From: Streptomyces caeruleatus
GTDB lineage: Bacteria; Actinomycetota; Actinomycetes; Streptomycetales; Streptomycetaceae
Length of the DNA stretch: 64,000 nucleotides
NCBI RefSeq assembly: GCF_001514235.1
Contig: NZ_KQ948926.1
Span: 739,861-803,860 of the forward strand
Direction of reading: 5' to 3'
The stretch's first letter is position 1; every line of letters starts with the position of its first letter. Made by a program: the position numbers and the translations under genes. Of this stretch, positions 18,193-29,562 are shown piece after piece. The notes under the pieces were generated by a model that ran no database searches, had not been told where the DNA came from, and saw only the letters and a program-made list of their open reading frames with translations.

Positions 18193-20621
18193 TGCCGGGC
18201 ACATCCACGGCCGTCGACGTGCCGCCGCGCGCTGCCGGGTCCGCCGTCTTCCTCGGCGTACGGCACCACTCGCCCGCGTGCGCCCGACTGGTCGGCCGGG
18301 CGATCGGGGAACTGCGGCCCGCGTACGTCCTGGTGGAGGGCCCCGCCGACATGAACGACCGGCTGGACGAGCTGCTGCTCGGGCACCGGCTGCCGGTCGC
18401 CGTGTTCAGCCACTACCGGGACGACACGCGCGTCGCGACCTCGTGGGCGCCGCTGTGCGACTACTCCCCGGAGTGGGTCGCCCTGCGGGCGGGCCGCGCC
18501 TCGGGCGCCGAGGTGCGCTTCATCGACCTGCCGTCCTGGCACCCGGCGTTCGCCGAGCGCGCCGACCGGCACACCAACCGCTACGCCGACGCCGAGGCGA
18601 GGTACGCGCGGGCGACGGAGCGGCTCTGCGCGCACTTCGCCGTGGACTCGGTGGACGCGCTGTGGGACGGGTTGTTCGAGGTCACGGACGGCAGGGACGG
18701 TGCCGGCGGCACGGACGGTGCGGACGGCTCGGGCAGCCCGGACGGCACGGACAGCCTGGGCGCCGAGGTCGATCTGCGGGCGCGCCTGGACGCCTATTTC
18801 GAGCTGGTGCGCGGGGACGCGGAGGCCGATCCCGGGGACCGTGCGCGCGAGGAGTACATGGCGTCCTGGGTGCGCGCGGCGGTGGCCCGTGCCGGGGAGC
18901 GGCCCGTGCTGGTGGTGACCGGCGGCTTCCATCAGCCGGCGCTGCGCGCGCTGTCGGCGCGGGAGGACGGCCGCGTCGGTACGCCGCCCTGGCCGGAGGT
19001 CCCCGCGCCGCCCGAGGGCGCGGTCGGCGGCAGCTTCCTGGTGCCGTACTCCTTCCGGCAGCTGGACGCCTTCGCCGGCTACCAGTCCGGCATGCCCTCT
19101 CCCGGCTACTACCAGCGGCTGTGGGAGGACGGCCCGCACGCCGCCGCGCAGGGTTTGCTGCGGTCCGTCGCCGAGCGGCTGCGCACCCGCGGGATCCCGG
19201 CGTCCACGGCCGACCTGATCGCCGCGCGCGGGCTGGCCCAGGGGCTCGCGCTGATGCGGGGCCATGCGTACGAGACGCGGGTGGACGTCCTGGACGGTCT
19301 CGCCGGGGCGCTGATCAGCGACGATCTGGAACAGCCGCTGCCGTGGACGGGCCGGGGCACGCTCGGCGTCGGCGCCCATCCGGTCGTCGTGGAGATGATC
19401 GCCGCCTGCGCCGGAGACACCGAGGGCCGGCTGCACCCGGACACCCCGCTGCCACCGCTGGTGCACGACGTCGCCGAGCAACTGGCCCGGTTGGGCCTGG
19501 CCGACGCGGACGGCCCGGTCAGGCTCGACCTGACCCACGCGGACGGCCTGACACGCAGCCAGGTCCTGCACCGGCTGCGCGTGATGGGCGTTCCCGGGTT
19601 CACCCGGGTCTCGGGTCCGTCCGACGGCGCCGACCCGGTGCTCACCGAGCGCTGGGAGCCCGGATCGGCGAGCGGGCGTGAGGCGGCGCTCATCGAGGCG
19701 GGCGCGTACGGGGCGCGGCTGGACGAGGCGGCCTCGGTGGTGCTCGGTGAGCGGGCACAGGTGGCGGGTACGGATGCCGGGCCGCTCGCCGGGCTGCTGT
19801 TCGACGCCGTGCTGTGCGGCGTCGGGCCCCTGTGCGACGAGTTGCTGGAGACAATCGCCGCCCAGGTCGGCCGGGTGCCCGAACTCGGGCCGCTCGGCGA
19901 GGTGTTGACGGCCGCGTTGGGTCTGTGGCGGCACGACCGGGTCTTCGGGGTGGCCCGCGGCCCACTGCTGGGCGGAGTCGTAGGGGGCGCCACCGACCGG
20001 GTGTTCTGGCTGGCGGAGGGGTTGCACGGCGGGCCGGGCGTGGACTTCGCCCGGTTGCGCGCACTGGCGGCCGCGCGCGACGTACTGCTGCACGCCCCCG
20101 AGTTGCCGTCGGTCACCCGCGAGGCCGCCGTCGGAGCCGCCGCCCGTATCGGCCGCGACCCGCGTGCCCCCGCCGACCTGCGCGGTGCCGCCTTCGGTCT
20201 GCGCTGGGCGCTGGGCGCCCCCGACGACCCTGCGACGGCCGTCCAGGCCCTCGCCGCCACCGCGTCCGACACCCTGGGGGACTGGCTGGCCGGCCTGTTC
20301 GCGCTGGCCCGCGAGGAGGTCACCGCCGAGACGGCCGGGGACGGGGAGCCCTTGATCGACGTACTGGACGGCGTCGTCTCCGCGATGACCGAGGGCGACT
20401 TCCTGACCGGCCTGCCCGCCCTGCGCCAGGCCTTCGCCTTCTTCCCGCCCCGCGAACGCGAACGCATCGCGGAACGCCTGCTGCGGCGGCGCGGCAAGCA
20501 CGGCTCGGCGCGCTCCCTGCTGCGCACGACCGCCGACCCGCTGCTGCTGGCCCGCGCCCGAGCCCTGGAGGAGAACGTGGCCCTACTGCTCGACCGGCAC
20601 GGTCTGGGGGCGGTGCGATGA
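18192..20621 (+). CDS. DUF5682-family protein (YehM-like)
   Basis: The 809-residue product starts MPGTSTAVDVPPRAAG, with its ATG overlapping the MoxR stop (TGATG). The N-terminal half contains VFLGVRHHSPACA, VLVEGPADM and later VVTGGFHQPAL, reminiscent of a TraB/EreA-like fold of His and Glu motifs; that assignment is tentative. The C-terminal half is helical. A repetitive Asp/Gly linker lies at about residues 165-190 and is an expanded short tandem repeat. The family occurs almost only beside MoxR and VWA genes. Activity unknown. Confidence 0.78.
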   Translation: MPGTSTAVDVPPRAAGSAVFLGVRHHSPACARLVGRAIGELRPAYVLVEGPADMNDRLDELLLGHRLPVAVFSHYRDDTRVATSWAPLCDYSPEWVALRAGRASGAEVRFIDLPSWHPAFAERADRHTNRYADAEARYARATERLCAHFAVDSVDALWDGLFEVTDGRDGAGGTDGADGSGSPDGTDSLGAEVDLRARLDAYFELVRGDAEADPGDRAREEYMASWVRAAVARAGERPVLVVTGGFHQPALRALSAREDGRVGTPPWPEVPAPPEGAVGGSFLVPYSFRQLDAFAGYQSGMPSPGYYQRLWEDGPHAAAQGLLRSVAERLRTRGIPASTADLIAARGLAQGLALMRGHAYETRVDVLDGLAGALISDDLEQPLPWTGRGTLGVGAHPVVVEMIAACAGDTEGRLHPDTPLPPLVHDVAEQLARLGLADADGPVRLDLTHADGLTRSQVLHRLRVMGVPGFTRVSGPSDGADPVLTERWEPGSASGREAALIEAGAYGARLDEAASVVLGERAQVAGTDAGPLAGLLFDAVLCGVGPLCDELLETIAAQVGRVPELGPLGEVLTAALGLWRHDRVFGVARGPLLGGVVGGATDRVFWLAEGLHGGPGVDFARLRALAAARDVLLHAPELPSVTREAAVGAAARIGRDPRAPADLRGAAFGLRWALGAPDDPATAVQALAATASDTLGDWLAGLFALAREEVTAETAGDGEPLIDVLDGVVSAMTEGDFLTGLPALRQAFAFFPPRERERIAERLLRRRGKHGSARSLLRTTADPLLLARARALEENVALLLDRHGLGAVR

Positions 20622-21805
20622 GCTCCGCCGCTCCCGAGGGGACGCCGGCGGCCGCGGACCCGTCGCTCGAACGCTGGCGCCTGATCCTCGGCTCCCCCGC
20701 CGAACGCCACACCGGCCCCCCGCACGGCTCCGCCGCGGCCCGTGACGCCGCGCTCGACTGGCTCTACGGCCGTGACGAGGACCTGCGCCGCCGCGGGGTG
20801 CGCCGGGGCGGTTCGGCCGGGTCCCGGGAGGGCGGCAGCGGGCCCTCGCAGCTCACCGCCGTGGACTGGCTCGACGACGTCCACAAGCTGTTCCCGAAGG
20901 AGACGGTGGAGCGGCTGGAGCGGGACGCCGTCGAGCAGTACGGCATCGACGAGATCGTCACCGACCCGGACGTCCTCGCCCGCGTCGAGCCCAGCCCGAC
21001 CCTGCTGCGCGCGGTGCTGCGCACCAAGCACCTGATGAACCCCGCCGTGCTGGCGGCGGCACGGCGGATCGTCGAGACCGTCGTACGGCAGCTGATGGAG
21101 CGTCTGCGCCCGGAGGTCCGCCGCGCCTTCACCGGCTCCCGCTCGCGCCGCCCCAGCCGCGTCCCCCTGGCCCGGGACTTCGACTTCCGCACCACCGTCC
21201 GCGCCAACCTCGCGCACTACCAGCCCGCAGAACGCCGGATCCTCATCCAGCGGCCGCACTTCCACTCCCGCACCAGCCGCCGCCTGGAGCAGTGGCAACT
21301 CGTGCTGCTGGTGGACCAGTCGGGCTCCATGGCCGGCTCGGTCATCCACTCCGCCGTCACAGCCGCCTGTCTGTGGGGTCTGCCGGGGCTGAAGACCCAC
21401 CTGGTCGCTTTCGACACCGAGGTGGTGGACCTGACCTCCGAGGTGACCGATCCAGTGGAGCTGCTGATGGGCGTGCAGCTCGGCGGCGGCACCGACATCG
21501 CGCGGGCCGTCGACTACGGCGCCTGTCTGGTCGAGAACCCGCGGCGCACGATCGTCGCCCTGATCTCCGACTTCTACGAGGGCGGCGACCCGTTCCGGCT
21601 GGTCCGCACCGTGCGCCGGCTGGTGGAACAGGGGACGACCGTGCTGTGCCTGGCCGCCCTCGACGAGGCCGCCGATCCCGTCTACGACCGTGCCCTGGCC
21701 GGGCGGCTGGCCCAGGCCGGTGCCCCGGTGGGCGCGATGACACCGGGGCGGCTCGCCGAGTTCGTCGCCGAGCGGATCGGCCGGGGAGGACACACCGGAC
21801 GATGA
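20618..21805 (+). CDS. VWA domain protein, partner of MoxR ATPase
   Basis: The 395-residue product starts at an ATG overlapping the previous stop (ATGA). A helical N-terminal region contains KLFPKETVERLERDAVEQYG. The von Willebrand A domain starts near residue 228, with the MIDAS motif DQSGSM at residue 233, a later Thr (GGGTDIARA) and Asp (VALISDFYEGGD). A metal-binding site therefore looks intact. In MoxR-VWA systems the AAA+ ring remodels the VWA protein or uses it as an adaptor to substrates. It corresponds to E. coli YehP. Confidence 0.88.
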   Translation: MSSAAPEGTPAAADPSLERWRLILGSPAERHTGPPHGSAAARDAALDWLYGRDEDLRRRGVRRGGSAGSREGGSGPSQLTAVDWLDDVHKLFPKETVERLERDAVEQYGIDEIVTDPDVLARVEPSPTLLRAVLRTKHLMNPAVLAAARRIVETVVRQLMERLRPEVRRAFTGSRSRRPSRVPLARDFDFRTTVRANLAHYQPAERRILIQRPHFHSRTSRRLEQWQLVLLVDQSGSMAGSVIHSAVTAACLWGLPGLKTHLVAFDTEVVDLTSEVTDPVELLMGVQLGGGTDIARAVDYGACLVENPRRTIVALISDFYEGGDPFRLVRTVRRLVEQGTTVLCLAALDEAADPVYDRALAGRLAQAGAPVGAMTPGRLAEFVAERIGRGGHTGR

Positions 21806-23847
21806 GGACCGAAGCTGTCACCATCCGCGCCGATCTGCTGGCCCTGACGCCCCGGACGCTGGCCTCCCTCGCCAACCGGGGCCTGGTCAAGCGCGCCGAG
21901 AAGGACCTCGCGGCAGGCGCCGGCCCAAAGGTCACCGTCGGCGAAGACGGCACCGTACACGGACGCTTCCCGGACGGCACCGACACGGCCCTCCCGCCGG
22001 GCCTCGGCCTGGACGCGGCGGACTGCGGGTGCGGGGCGACGGGCGTGTGCCGGCACCGCATCGGTCTGGTGCTCGCGTACCAGCGCACCGCCGAGGACAC
22101 GGACACGGACACGGAGCCTGAGGCGGAGGGCGGGGCGGACGCCGGGGTGGACGGTTCACCGCGAGCCGAGGCCGTGTTCGTCGACTGGTCTCCGGCCGAG
22201 TTCGACGACGAGGCACTGGCCGCCGCGCTGGGCCGGCCCGCCCTGACCGCCGCGCGGCGCGTCAAGGAGCACGGCTACCTCGCGCGGCTGCACCGTCCGA
22301 CCGCCGCCGACCCGGAGCCCCGCGTCGAACTGCCCACCTGCACCGTCCGTTTCCCGGTCCCGCACGAGCTGGGGTACGCCCTCACCGACGCGTCGGCCGC
22401 GCTGCGGGGCGAGGTCGTGGCGTTGGCGGTCTGGGCGTTCCGGGCCGGGGACGCCGAGCGGTCGACGGAGGTGAGCGTCGGCGGCCGTACGGCCACCACG
22501 GAGCGTGCCGACGCGGCCCTGCGCAGCGCCCTGGCCCTCGCCGACGACCTCCTCCTGGACGGCGTACAGCAGGCGGGGCCGGTGTTCGCCGGATCCCTCG
22601 CGCGCGCCCAGCGGTCGCTGACGGCGGCCTCGCTGCACTGGCCGGCCGGGGCGGTGGCCGAGTTGCGGGAGCAGCTCGACGCGTACGCCGCGCGCGGCAC
22701 CCGGTACGCGGCGGAGCGCTTCGCCCTGCTGCTGGCCGAGCTCCACGCCCGGCACCGCGCCGCCGGACGGGACCCGGTCGGGGTGCTCGGCACCAAGGAG
22801 GCTCCGCAGACGCCGCTGCGGCGGGTGCGGCTGGTGGCGCTGGGCTGCCGGGTCGGGGGCACCGCGGGCGACCGGGTCGCCGAGACGTACTTCGCCCACG
22901 CCGAGGCCGGGATCGCACTGGTGCTGCGCAAGCGCTGGGAGGTGACGGAGGGTCAGTCGCTCACCGGGCACGAGCTGTCGGCCCGTCGTCTGCTGGGTTC
23001 CCCGCTGCGGGCGCTCGCCACCGCGAACGTGGTCAGCGAGCACACCGCACGGGCCGCCGACCGGACCGTGACCATCGCCCGGGGCCGGATCGCCGCCACC
23101 AGCGTCACCCCGCTCGGCTCCGCCTGGCGGGAGCTGCCCGGCAGCCTGCTGCTCACCGACGTCGCCGCTCATCTGCGGGCGGCCGGCGAGCGGCCGCCCC
23201 GGCTGATCCGTCCGCGCGTCGAGGCGGAGTCGGTGCGGGTGGTGCGGGTGTCGGCCGTGGAGTCGATCGGCTACGACCCCGCCGCGCAGCGACTGGAAGC
23301 GGTCGTACGCGATCCGGCGGGCAACGAGATCCTCGTCCGCGCCGACCACAACCCCCTGTGCCCAGGCGGCCTGGACGCGCTCGCGGCCGCGCTCGGTGAC
23401 GAGGAGGTCCAGTGTGTCAGCGGCATGCTGCGCCGCGCCCACGGCCGGATCGTCCTCGACCCGCTGGCCGTGCTGACCGCCATCGGCGTGACCGTCCCGG
23501 ACCTGGCCCCCGGGGACGGCGACACCACGCTCGCCATGGTTCCGTCCCGCCCGTCCGACCCGGTCACGGCGGCCCTGGAGTCGGCGCTCGGCGCCCTGTC
23601 CGAGGCCGCCCATCACGGTCTGCGCCGGCTGACCGCCCCGGCCCGCACCCGCCTGACCGACAGCGCGACCGCCCTCCGGCGCACCGGACTGCACACCGCC
23701 GCCCACCTGGTGGGCGCCCTGGACACGGCCCTCACGCGTGAGGGCGCCACGGCGGCCGTCCCGGCGTGGGCCGACGCCCAGATCCAGCTGGCGGTGAGCC
23801 TGGAACTGCATCAGGAGGGTGCCGGAGAAGTGCGGGGCTCAGCCTGA
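21802..23847 (+). CDS. SWIM zinc-finger protein (YehQ-like)
   Basis: The 681-residue product has its ATG overlapping the preceding stop (ATGA). The SWIM zinc finger CxCx(n)CxH is present as Cys75, Cys77, Cys83 and His85 (CGCGATGVCRH), a predicted DNA- or protein-binding module. A short Asp/Thr repeat follows near residue 95. The remainder is rich in Ala/Arg/Leu and has no recognised catalytic motif. It is the last gene of the operon; its 3' end overlaps that of the convergent accE-like gene by 9 bp, so the two operons abut without a terminator between them. Confidence 0.85.
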   Translation: MRTEAVTIRADLLALTPRTLASLANRGLVKRAEKDLAAGAGPKVTVGEDGTVHGRFPDGTDTALPPGLGLDAADCGCGATGVCRHRIGLVLAYQRTAEDTDTDTEPEAEGGADAGVDGSPRAEAVFVDWSPAEFDDEALAAALGRPALTAARRVKEHGYLARLHRPTAADPEPRVELPTCTVRFPVPHELGYALTDASAALRGEVVALAVWAFRAGDAERSTEVSVGGRTATTERADAALRSALALADDLLLDGVQQAGPVFAGSLARAQRSLTAASLHWPAGAVAELREQLDAYAARGTRYAAERFALLLAELHARHRAAGRDPVGVLGTKEAPQTPLRRVRLVALGCRVGGTAGDRVAETYFAHAEAGIALVLRKRWEVTEGQSLTGHELSARRLLGSPLRALATANVVSEHTARAADRTVTIARGRIAATSVTPLGSAWRELPGSLLLTDVAAHLRAAGERPPRLIRPRVEAESVRVVRVSAVESIGYDPAAQRLEAVVRDPAGNEILVRADHNPLCPGGLDALAAALGDEEVQCVSGMLRRAHGRIVLDPLAVLTAIGVTVPDLAPGDGDTTLAMVPSRPSDPVTAALESALGALSEAAHHGLRRLTAPARTRLTDSATALRRTGLHTAAHLVGALDTALTREGATAAVPAWADAQIQLAVSLELHQEGAGEVRGSA

Positions 23848-24053
23848 CTCCTGCCAGCTGTGCGGTGCGCGGAAGCCCGGGGTGCGTTCCAGTCGGCGCC
23901 AGCCCGCCGGGCCGTCGGAGCAGTGCTCCTCGGCGGGGTCGGGCCGGGCGGCGGCGCGGGCCAGGAGGACCGCGGTGAGGGCCGCGATCTCCTCGGCGCT
24001 CGCCCTGCCCCTCTCGACGCGGAGTTCGGCGGCGACCGCGCCGGCCGGGGTGC

Positions 24054-24057
<4 letters not shown>
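23839..24057 (-). CDS. acyl-CoA carboxylase epsilon subunit
   Basis: This 72-residue protein has the layout of actinobacterial AccE/PccE: a short acidic helix (RASAEEIAALTAVLLARAAA) and a tail WRRLERTPGFRAPHSW like the conserved W...R..G.R.P..W ending of the family. The GTG start overlaps the stop of the beta-subunit gene (GTGA). Epsilon subunits stimulate and help assemble the alpha-beta carboxylase. It is the last gene of the minimal-PKS operon. Confidence 0.85.
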
Positions 24058-25643
<1,586 letters not shown>

Positions 25644-25662
25644 GGTTCCTCCTCAACTCTCC

Positions 25663-26196
25663 TCAGCCGGCGTGCGCGTGCGCGCCTTGTCCGGCGGCGG
25701 CCACGCAGGCGCCCGTCCCGGAGCACAGGGCGGCGAACCCGCGGTCCACGTACACCGCGGGCGCCCCCTTCTCCTCGACGTGCACGGACTGGACCTCGCC
25801 GAGCAGGATGATGTGGTCGCCCGCCGGGTAGCGCTCGTGGACCGTGCACTCGACGACCGCGAGCGCCCCGTCGAGCACGGTCCCGCCCCGTGCGGTGCGG
25901 ATGAACTCCCCGCCCGCGAACTTGTCCGCCGACTTGCGCGCGAAGCGCATCGCCAGCTCGGTGTGGTCGTCCCGCAGCACGCTCACCGCGAACTCGCGGC
26001 AGCTGTCGAACACCGGGAAGGAGTTGGCCGTACGGGCCAGGCAGACCAGCGCGAGCGGCGGTTCCATCGAGACGGACACGAACGAGCTGGCGGTGAAGCC
26101 GTGCGGGACCCCGGTGCGGTCATGGGCGGTGACGAGTGCCACCCCGGCGGGCACCCGGGCCATGGCGTCCCGGAGGATTCCCTGGTCGGCGGCCAT
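25663..26196 (-). CDS. actVB: NAD(P)H:flavin oxidoreductase, ActVB-like
   Basis: The 177-residue flavin reductase-like protein (FMN-binding split barrel) has the segments VTAHDRTGVPHGFTASSFVSVS, here cited as its first part HDRTGVPHGFTASSF, and SANSFPVF-like RTANSFPVF. ATG start after TAAGGAG. ActVB supplies FMNH2 to the two-component monooxygenase ActVA-ORF5, whose homologue is encoded at the other end of the cluster. Position directly after the ActIV-like cyclase is the same as in the actinorhodin cluster. Confidence 0.92.
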   Translation of the reverse strand: MAADQGILRDAMARVPAGVALVTAHDRTGVPHGFTASSFVSVSMEPPLALVCLARTANSFPVFDSCREFAVSVLRDDHTELAMRFARKSADKFAGGEFIRTARGGTVLDGALAVVECTVHERYPAGDHIILLGEVQSVHVEEKGAPAVYVDRGFAALCSGTGACVAAAGQGAHAHAG

Positions 26197-26207
26197 CTTT
26201 TGACTCC

Positions 26208-27101
26208 TTAGGCGAGGCAGGTGGGCAGCCGCCCACCGTTGTAGGCGACCAGCTCCGAGAAGATCTCCATGGCGTCCCGCGGGGGCCTGCCCAGCAGCTC
26301 CTCGTGAGCGCGGTGCAGGTTCGCGACGAGGCGCTCCGCGTCCAGCAGTTCGGCGTAGGCGCCGAGGTCCGCCTCGCGCGCGGCCTGCAGCGGGGTCAGT
26401 CCGCTGTCGGCCGCCTCGGCGGCGAGGCGCTGGACCCAGCGCAGGTACTCCCGGTTGGCGTCGAGCACCTCGGGTCCCGCGACCGGGCCGTGCCCGGCGA
26501 CGACCACCTCGGGCTCCAGGGCCGCCAGCCGGTCGAGCGCGGCCAGCGTGCCGGTCACCGAGCCGAAGAGCGCGAACGGGGTGACGCCGGACATCACGAT
26601 GTCCCCCGCGAACAGCACCCGTTCCTCGGGCAGCCAGACCACCACGTCGTGGTCGGTGTGCGCGGGGCCGACGCGGATCAGTTCGGCCCGTCGCTCGCCG
26701 ATGTGCACGGTGAGGTGGTCGCGGAAGGTGACGGTCGGCGGTGTCACCTCGATGTCGCCCCAGTCGACGCGCGGCCAGAGCCCGGTGAGGGCGAGGCCGG
26801 TCGTCACCATGGCGGTCCGCATGTCCTCGTGCGCGATGATCTGCGTCCCCGGCGGGAACACCTGATTGCCGAAGGCGTGGTCGCCGTGGAAGTGGGTGTT
26901 GACCACGGTGCGGGCCGGGCCCGCGGCGAGCTTGTCGACCGTCTCGGCCAGCCGCCGCGCCCTGGGGATCGTCGACAGGGTGTCGACGACGAGGGCGCCG
27001 TCGCCGCCCACGACGATGCCCGCGTTGCTGACACACCAGCCGCCGGGGGCCTGCTCGTAGGCGTGGACCCCGTCGGCGACCTCGTGGACGGCGGCCGTCA
27101 T
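26208..27101 (-). CDS. actIV: MBL-fold polyketide cyclase, ActIV-like
   Basis: This 297-residue metallo-beta-lactamase-fold protein has the metal motif His70-x-His72-x-Asp74-His75 (THFHGDHAFGN), a downstream His (GPAHTDHDVV), and Asp in LFAGDIVMSG. In actinorhodin biosynthesis ActIV closes the second ring and releases the bicyclic intermediate from the ACP. Its ATG overlaps the stop of the aromatase gene. The gene order aromatase-cyclase-flavin reductase supports the assignment. Confidence 0.9.
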   Translation of the reverse strand: MTAAVHEVADGVHAYEQAPGGWCVSNAGIVVGGDGALVVDTLSTIPRARRLAETVDKLAAGPARTVVNTHFHGDHAFGNQVFPPGTQIIAHEDMRTAMVTTGLALTGLWPRVDWGDIEVTPPTVTFRDHLTVHIGERRAELIRVGPAHTDHDVVVWLPEERVLFAGDIVMSGVTPFALFGSVTGTLAALDRLAALEPEVVVAGHGPVAGPEVLDANREYLRWVQRLAAEAADSGLTPLQAAREADLGAYAELLDAERLVANLHRAHEELLGRPPRDAMEIFSELVAYNGGRLPTCLA

Positions 27102-28042
27102 GACGTCTGCCCGGCGTCGGCGGCGGCCGCCGCCGCGTGGCTGAGCGTGGCCCGGCTGTTGGCGCCGAGCGCGTCCCGCAGATAGGCGCGGGCGTCGGCG
27201 ACGGTCGTGCCCTCGCCCAGGACCTCCTCGATCCGGGTCGGGTCGATCGCCACGGTGTGGCGGGCGGTGACCGTGTCCTTGTCGAAGAGCCAGGCGCCGC
27301 TGTGCCCGGTGAGCAGGGCGGGCGGCACGAGCTGCTTGTAGACGATGGCCTCGCCGGGGAAGCAGAGCCGGATCGAGCGGGTCGTGTGCGCGCTGCCGTC
27401 GGCGGTGACGGTCTCCATCGTCATGTCCTGCACGACAGGCGAGCGGCCGTCCGCCGACTCCTCGGTCAGCGTCACCTTCCCCACGTGCGGCAGCCGGTCC
27501 GGCCACAGGTCGCTGCGCTCGATGAAGGCGTACGCGTCGCCCCCGGAGGGCACCTGGAGGGTGTCCTCGAACGTGAACAGGAGCTCGTCGACCGGGTACG
27601 GCCGCTCGGCGAGCCGGGCCAGCGCGGCCAGTTCCTTCTCGCTGTTGGTGTCCAGCGCGGCGCGCAGTGCGGGCAGGGCGTCCTCGTCGACGGCGGCGAA
27701 GTCGTGGGTCAGCACGATCTCGGTGCCGTCGCCGTCGGCCCGGAACTCCCAGCTTCCGCCCATCGAGGCGATCGGCGGCTGGGTGCGCTCCTGGCGGAAC
27801 GTGACCCGCAGCGCGTCGGGGTCCAGGGTGCGACGGGACGTCCAGGTCTTGACCTGTCCGGCCACGCTCGCCCAGATCCGGAAGCGTTCCGTGCCCCCGT
27901 CGCGCTCCAGGATCCGCACGTGTACGGCGGGTTCGAAGACGGCCGGCCAGTGTTCGGCCCGCGCGACCAGCTCGTACAGCCGTCGCGCGGGGGCCGTGGT
28001 CCTCAGGGTGTGGACCACCCGGTGTTCGTCCGGCCGGCTCAT
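27098..28042 (-). CDS. actVII: didomain aromatase/cyclase, ActVII-like
   Basis: The 314-residue protein consists of two SRPBCC (START-like) domains (about 1-150 and 160-310), the pattern of ActVII-type aromatases that act on C9-reduced octaketides and aromatise the first ring. Visible motifs include WPAVFEPAVHV near residue 33 and a second copy-like LWPDRLPHVGKV. The start ATG overlaps the ACP stop, so translation is coupled. Its presence with a ketoreductase indicates a reduced octaketide as first intermediate. Confidence 0.92.
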   Translation of the reverse strand: MSRPDEHRVVHTLRTTAPARRLYELVARAEHWPAVFEPAVHVRILERDGGTERFRIWASVAGQVKTWTSRRTLDPDALRVTFRQERTQPPIASMGGSWEFRADGDGTEIVLTHDFAAVDEDALPALRAALDTNSEKELAALARLAERPYPVDELLFTFEDTLQVPSGGDAYAFIERSDLWPDRLPHVGKVTLTEESADGRSPVVQDMTMETVTADGSAHTTRSIRLCFPGEAIVYKQLVPPALLTGHSGAWLFDKDTVTARHTVAIDPTRIEEVLGEGTTVADARAYLRDALGANSRATLSHAAAAAADAGQTS

Positions 28043-28299
28043 GCTGCCTCGGCCAGCGCGCCGTTGACCAGGTCGAGCAGCTCACGCGGGGTGTCGACAC
28101 GGCCCGCGACGTCGTCGGGGATGGCGACGCCGTAGCGGCTCTCCAGCCGGGCCGCGGTCTCCATCAGGGCGAGCGAGTCGTAGCCGATGGTCTCGAAGCG
28201 GGTGTCGAGGATGTCCCCGGACAGCTCCGTTCCGTCCGCTTCGCCCGCGCATTCGATGAGGACGCGGCGCAGGTCGTCGATGGTCAGCAGGGTTGCCAT
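28039..28299 (-). CDS. actI-ORF3: type II PKS acyl carrier protein, ActI-ORF3-like
   Basis: An 86-residue ACP. The phosphopantetheine attachment serine is Ser42 in GYDSLALME, with the usual helix-II sequence after it. Length and position after the KS/CLF pair match the actinorhodin ACP. The ATG has a CTGGAG ribosome binding site. The gap to the CLF gene is 39 bp, the only untranslated gap inside the minimal PKS genes. Confidence 0.95.
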   Translation of the reverse strand: MATLLTIDDLRRVLIECAGEADGTELSGDILDTRFETIGYDSLALMETAARLESRYGVAIPDDVAGRVDTPRELLDLVNGALAEAA

Positions 28300-28338
28300 T
28301 ACGGTCTCCAGTTCTCGGTGTGGCTGTGGGGTGGGTGG

Positions 28339-29562
28339 TTACGAGGTCGGTTCGGGGCGGCGCAGGACGACCGCCGAGTTGAAGCCCCAGCGGCCCCTGG
28401 CCAGGACCAGGGCGGTGCGCAGGGGCGCCGGGCGCGGGGCGCCGAGCACCAGGTCGATGCCGTACTCGCGCGGTACGGAGCGCACGCCCGCGGTCGGCGG
28501 GATCACGCCTTCGCGCAGGGACATCAGGGCGGTCACCACGTCGAGTGGGCCGCCGCCGGAGTAGAGCCGGCCGGTCGTCGTCTTGGGGACGGTGACGGGG
28601 ACGCCGCGGTCGCCGAACACCTGGCCGATGGCTTGGGCCTCCGCGGCGTCCAGCTCGGGTACGCCCGCGCCGTCGGCGAAGACGACGTCGACGTCCTCGG
28701 GGCCGAGCCCGGCGTCGGCCAGCGCGAGCCGGATGGCGCGCTCCAGGCCCGGAGGGCGTCCGGAGCCGGGGGGCGGGTCGAAGGTCGAGGCGCAGCCCGC
28801 GAGTTCGCCGTAGGCCTCGTGCCGGCCCCGGGCCTCGGCGGCCTCGCTGTCCTCCAGGACGAGGAGGGCGCCGCCCTCGCCGGGGACATAGCCGGCCGCC
28901 TGCTCGTCGAAGGGCAGATAGGCCCGCTCCGGGTCGGTGGCGGTGCTGATCCGGCCGCTCGCGACCTGCGAGACCCAGCCCCAGGGGTCGAGCGCCGAGT
29001 CGACCCCGCCGGAGACGACCAGGGGGGTGCCGCGGCGGATGGTGCGGCGGGCGTGGCCGAGGGCGTCCAGGCCGCCGGCCTGTTCGGCGACCAGGGCGCT
29101 GCTCGGGCCGCGCATGCCGTGCCGGATGGAGATCTGGCCGGTGTTCACGGCGTAGAACCAGGCGAAGGACTCGTACACGCTGACCGACTTGGGGCCCTCG
29201 GTCCACAGTTTGCGGAACTCTCGGTGCGTGAAGTCGAAGCCGCCGCAGGCGTTGGCCGTGACCACGCCCATGTCGTAGTCGGTGAGCGACTCCGGGTCGG
29301 CCTTCGCGTCCTGGAGCGCCCAGGCGGCGGCGGTCAGCGCGAGCCGGGTGGAGGGGTCCGTCTGCGGCAGCAGCCGGCCCGGGACGTGGTCGGGTGCGTG
29401 GAAGTCGTCGATCTGGCCGGCGAGCGTGGCCGCGTACCGGCTCACGTCGAAGCGGGTGACCGGGCCGAGGCCGATGCGGCCGGCCAGGACGGACGCCCAG
29501 TACGGTTCCAGGCCGAGGCCGTTGGGTGCGACGACGCCGACTCCGGTGATGAGGACGCTCAT
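28339..29562 (-). CDS. actI-ORF2: chain length factor (KS-beta), ActI-ORF2-like
   Basis: The 407-residue thiolase-fold protein has Gln161 at the active-site position ([14 protein letters not shown]) in place of cysteine, the hallmark of chain length factors. It pairs with KS-alpha and sets chain length; homology to ActI-ORF2 predicts a C16 octaketide. The start ATG overlaps the KS-alpha stop (ATGA), which couples translation for a 1:1 heterodimer. Confidence 0.95.
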   Translation of the reverse strand: MSVLITGVGVVAPNGLGLEPYWASVLAGRIGLGPVTRFDVSRYAATLAGQIDDFHAPDHVPGRLLPQTDPSTRLALTAAAWALQDAKADPESLTDYDMGVVTANACGGFDFTHREFRKLWTEGPKSVSVYESFAWFYAVNTGQISIRHGMRGPSSALVAEQAGGLDALGHARRTIRRGTPLVVSGGVDSALDPWGWVSQVASGRISTATDPERAYLPFDEQAAGYVPGEGGALLVLEDSEAAEARGRHEAYGELAGCASTFDPPPGSGRPPGLERAIRLALADAGLGPEDVDVVFADGAGVPELDAAEAQAIGQVFGDRGVPVTVPKTTTGRLYSGGGPLDVVTALMSLREGVIPPTAGVRSVPREYGIDLVLGAPRPAPLRTALVLARGRWGFNSAVVLRRPEPTS

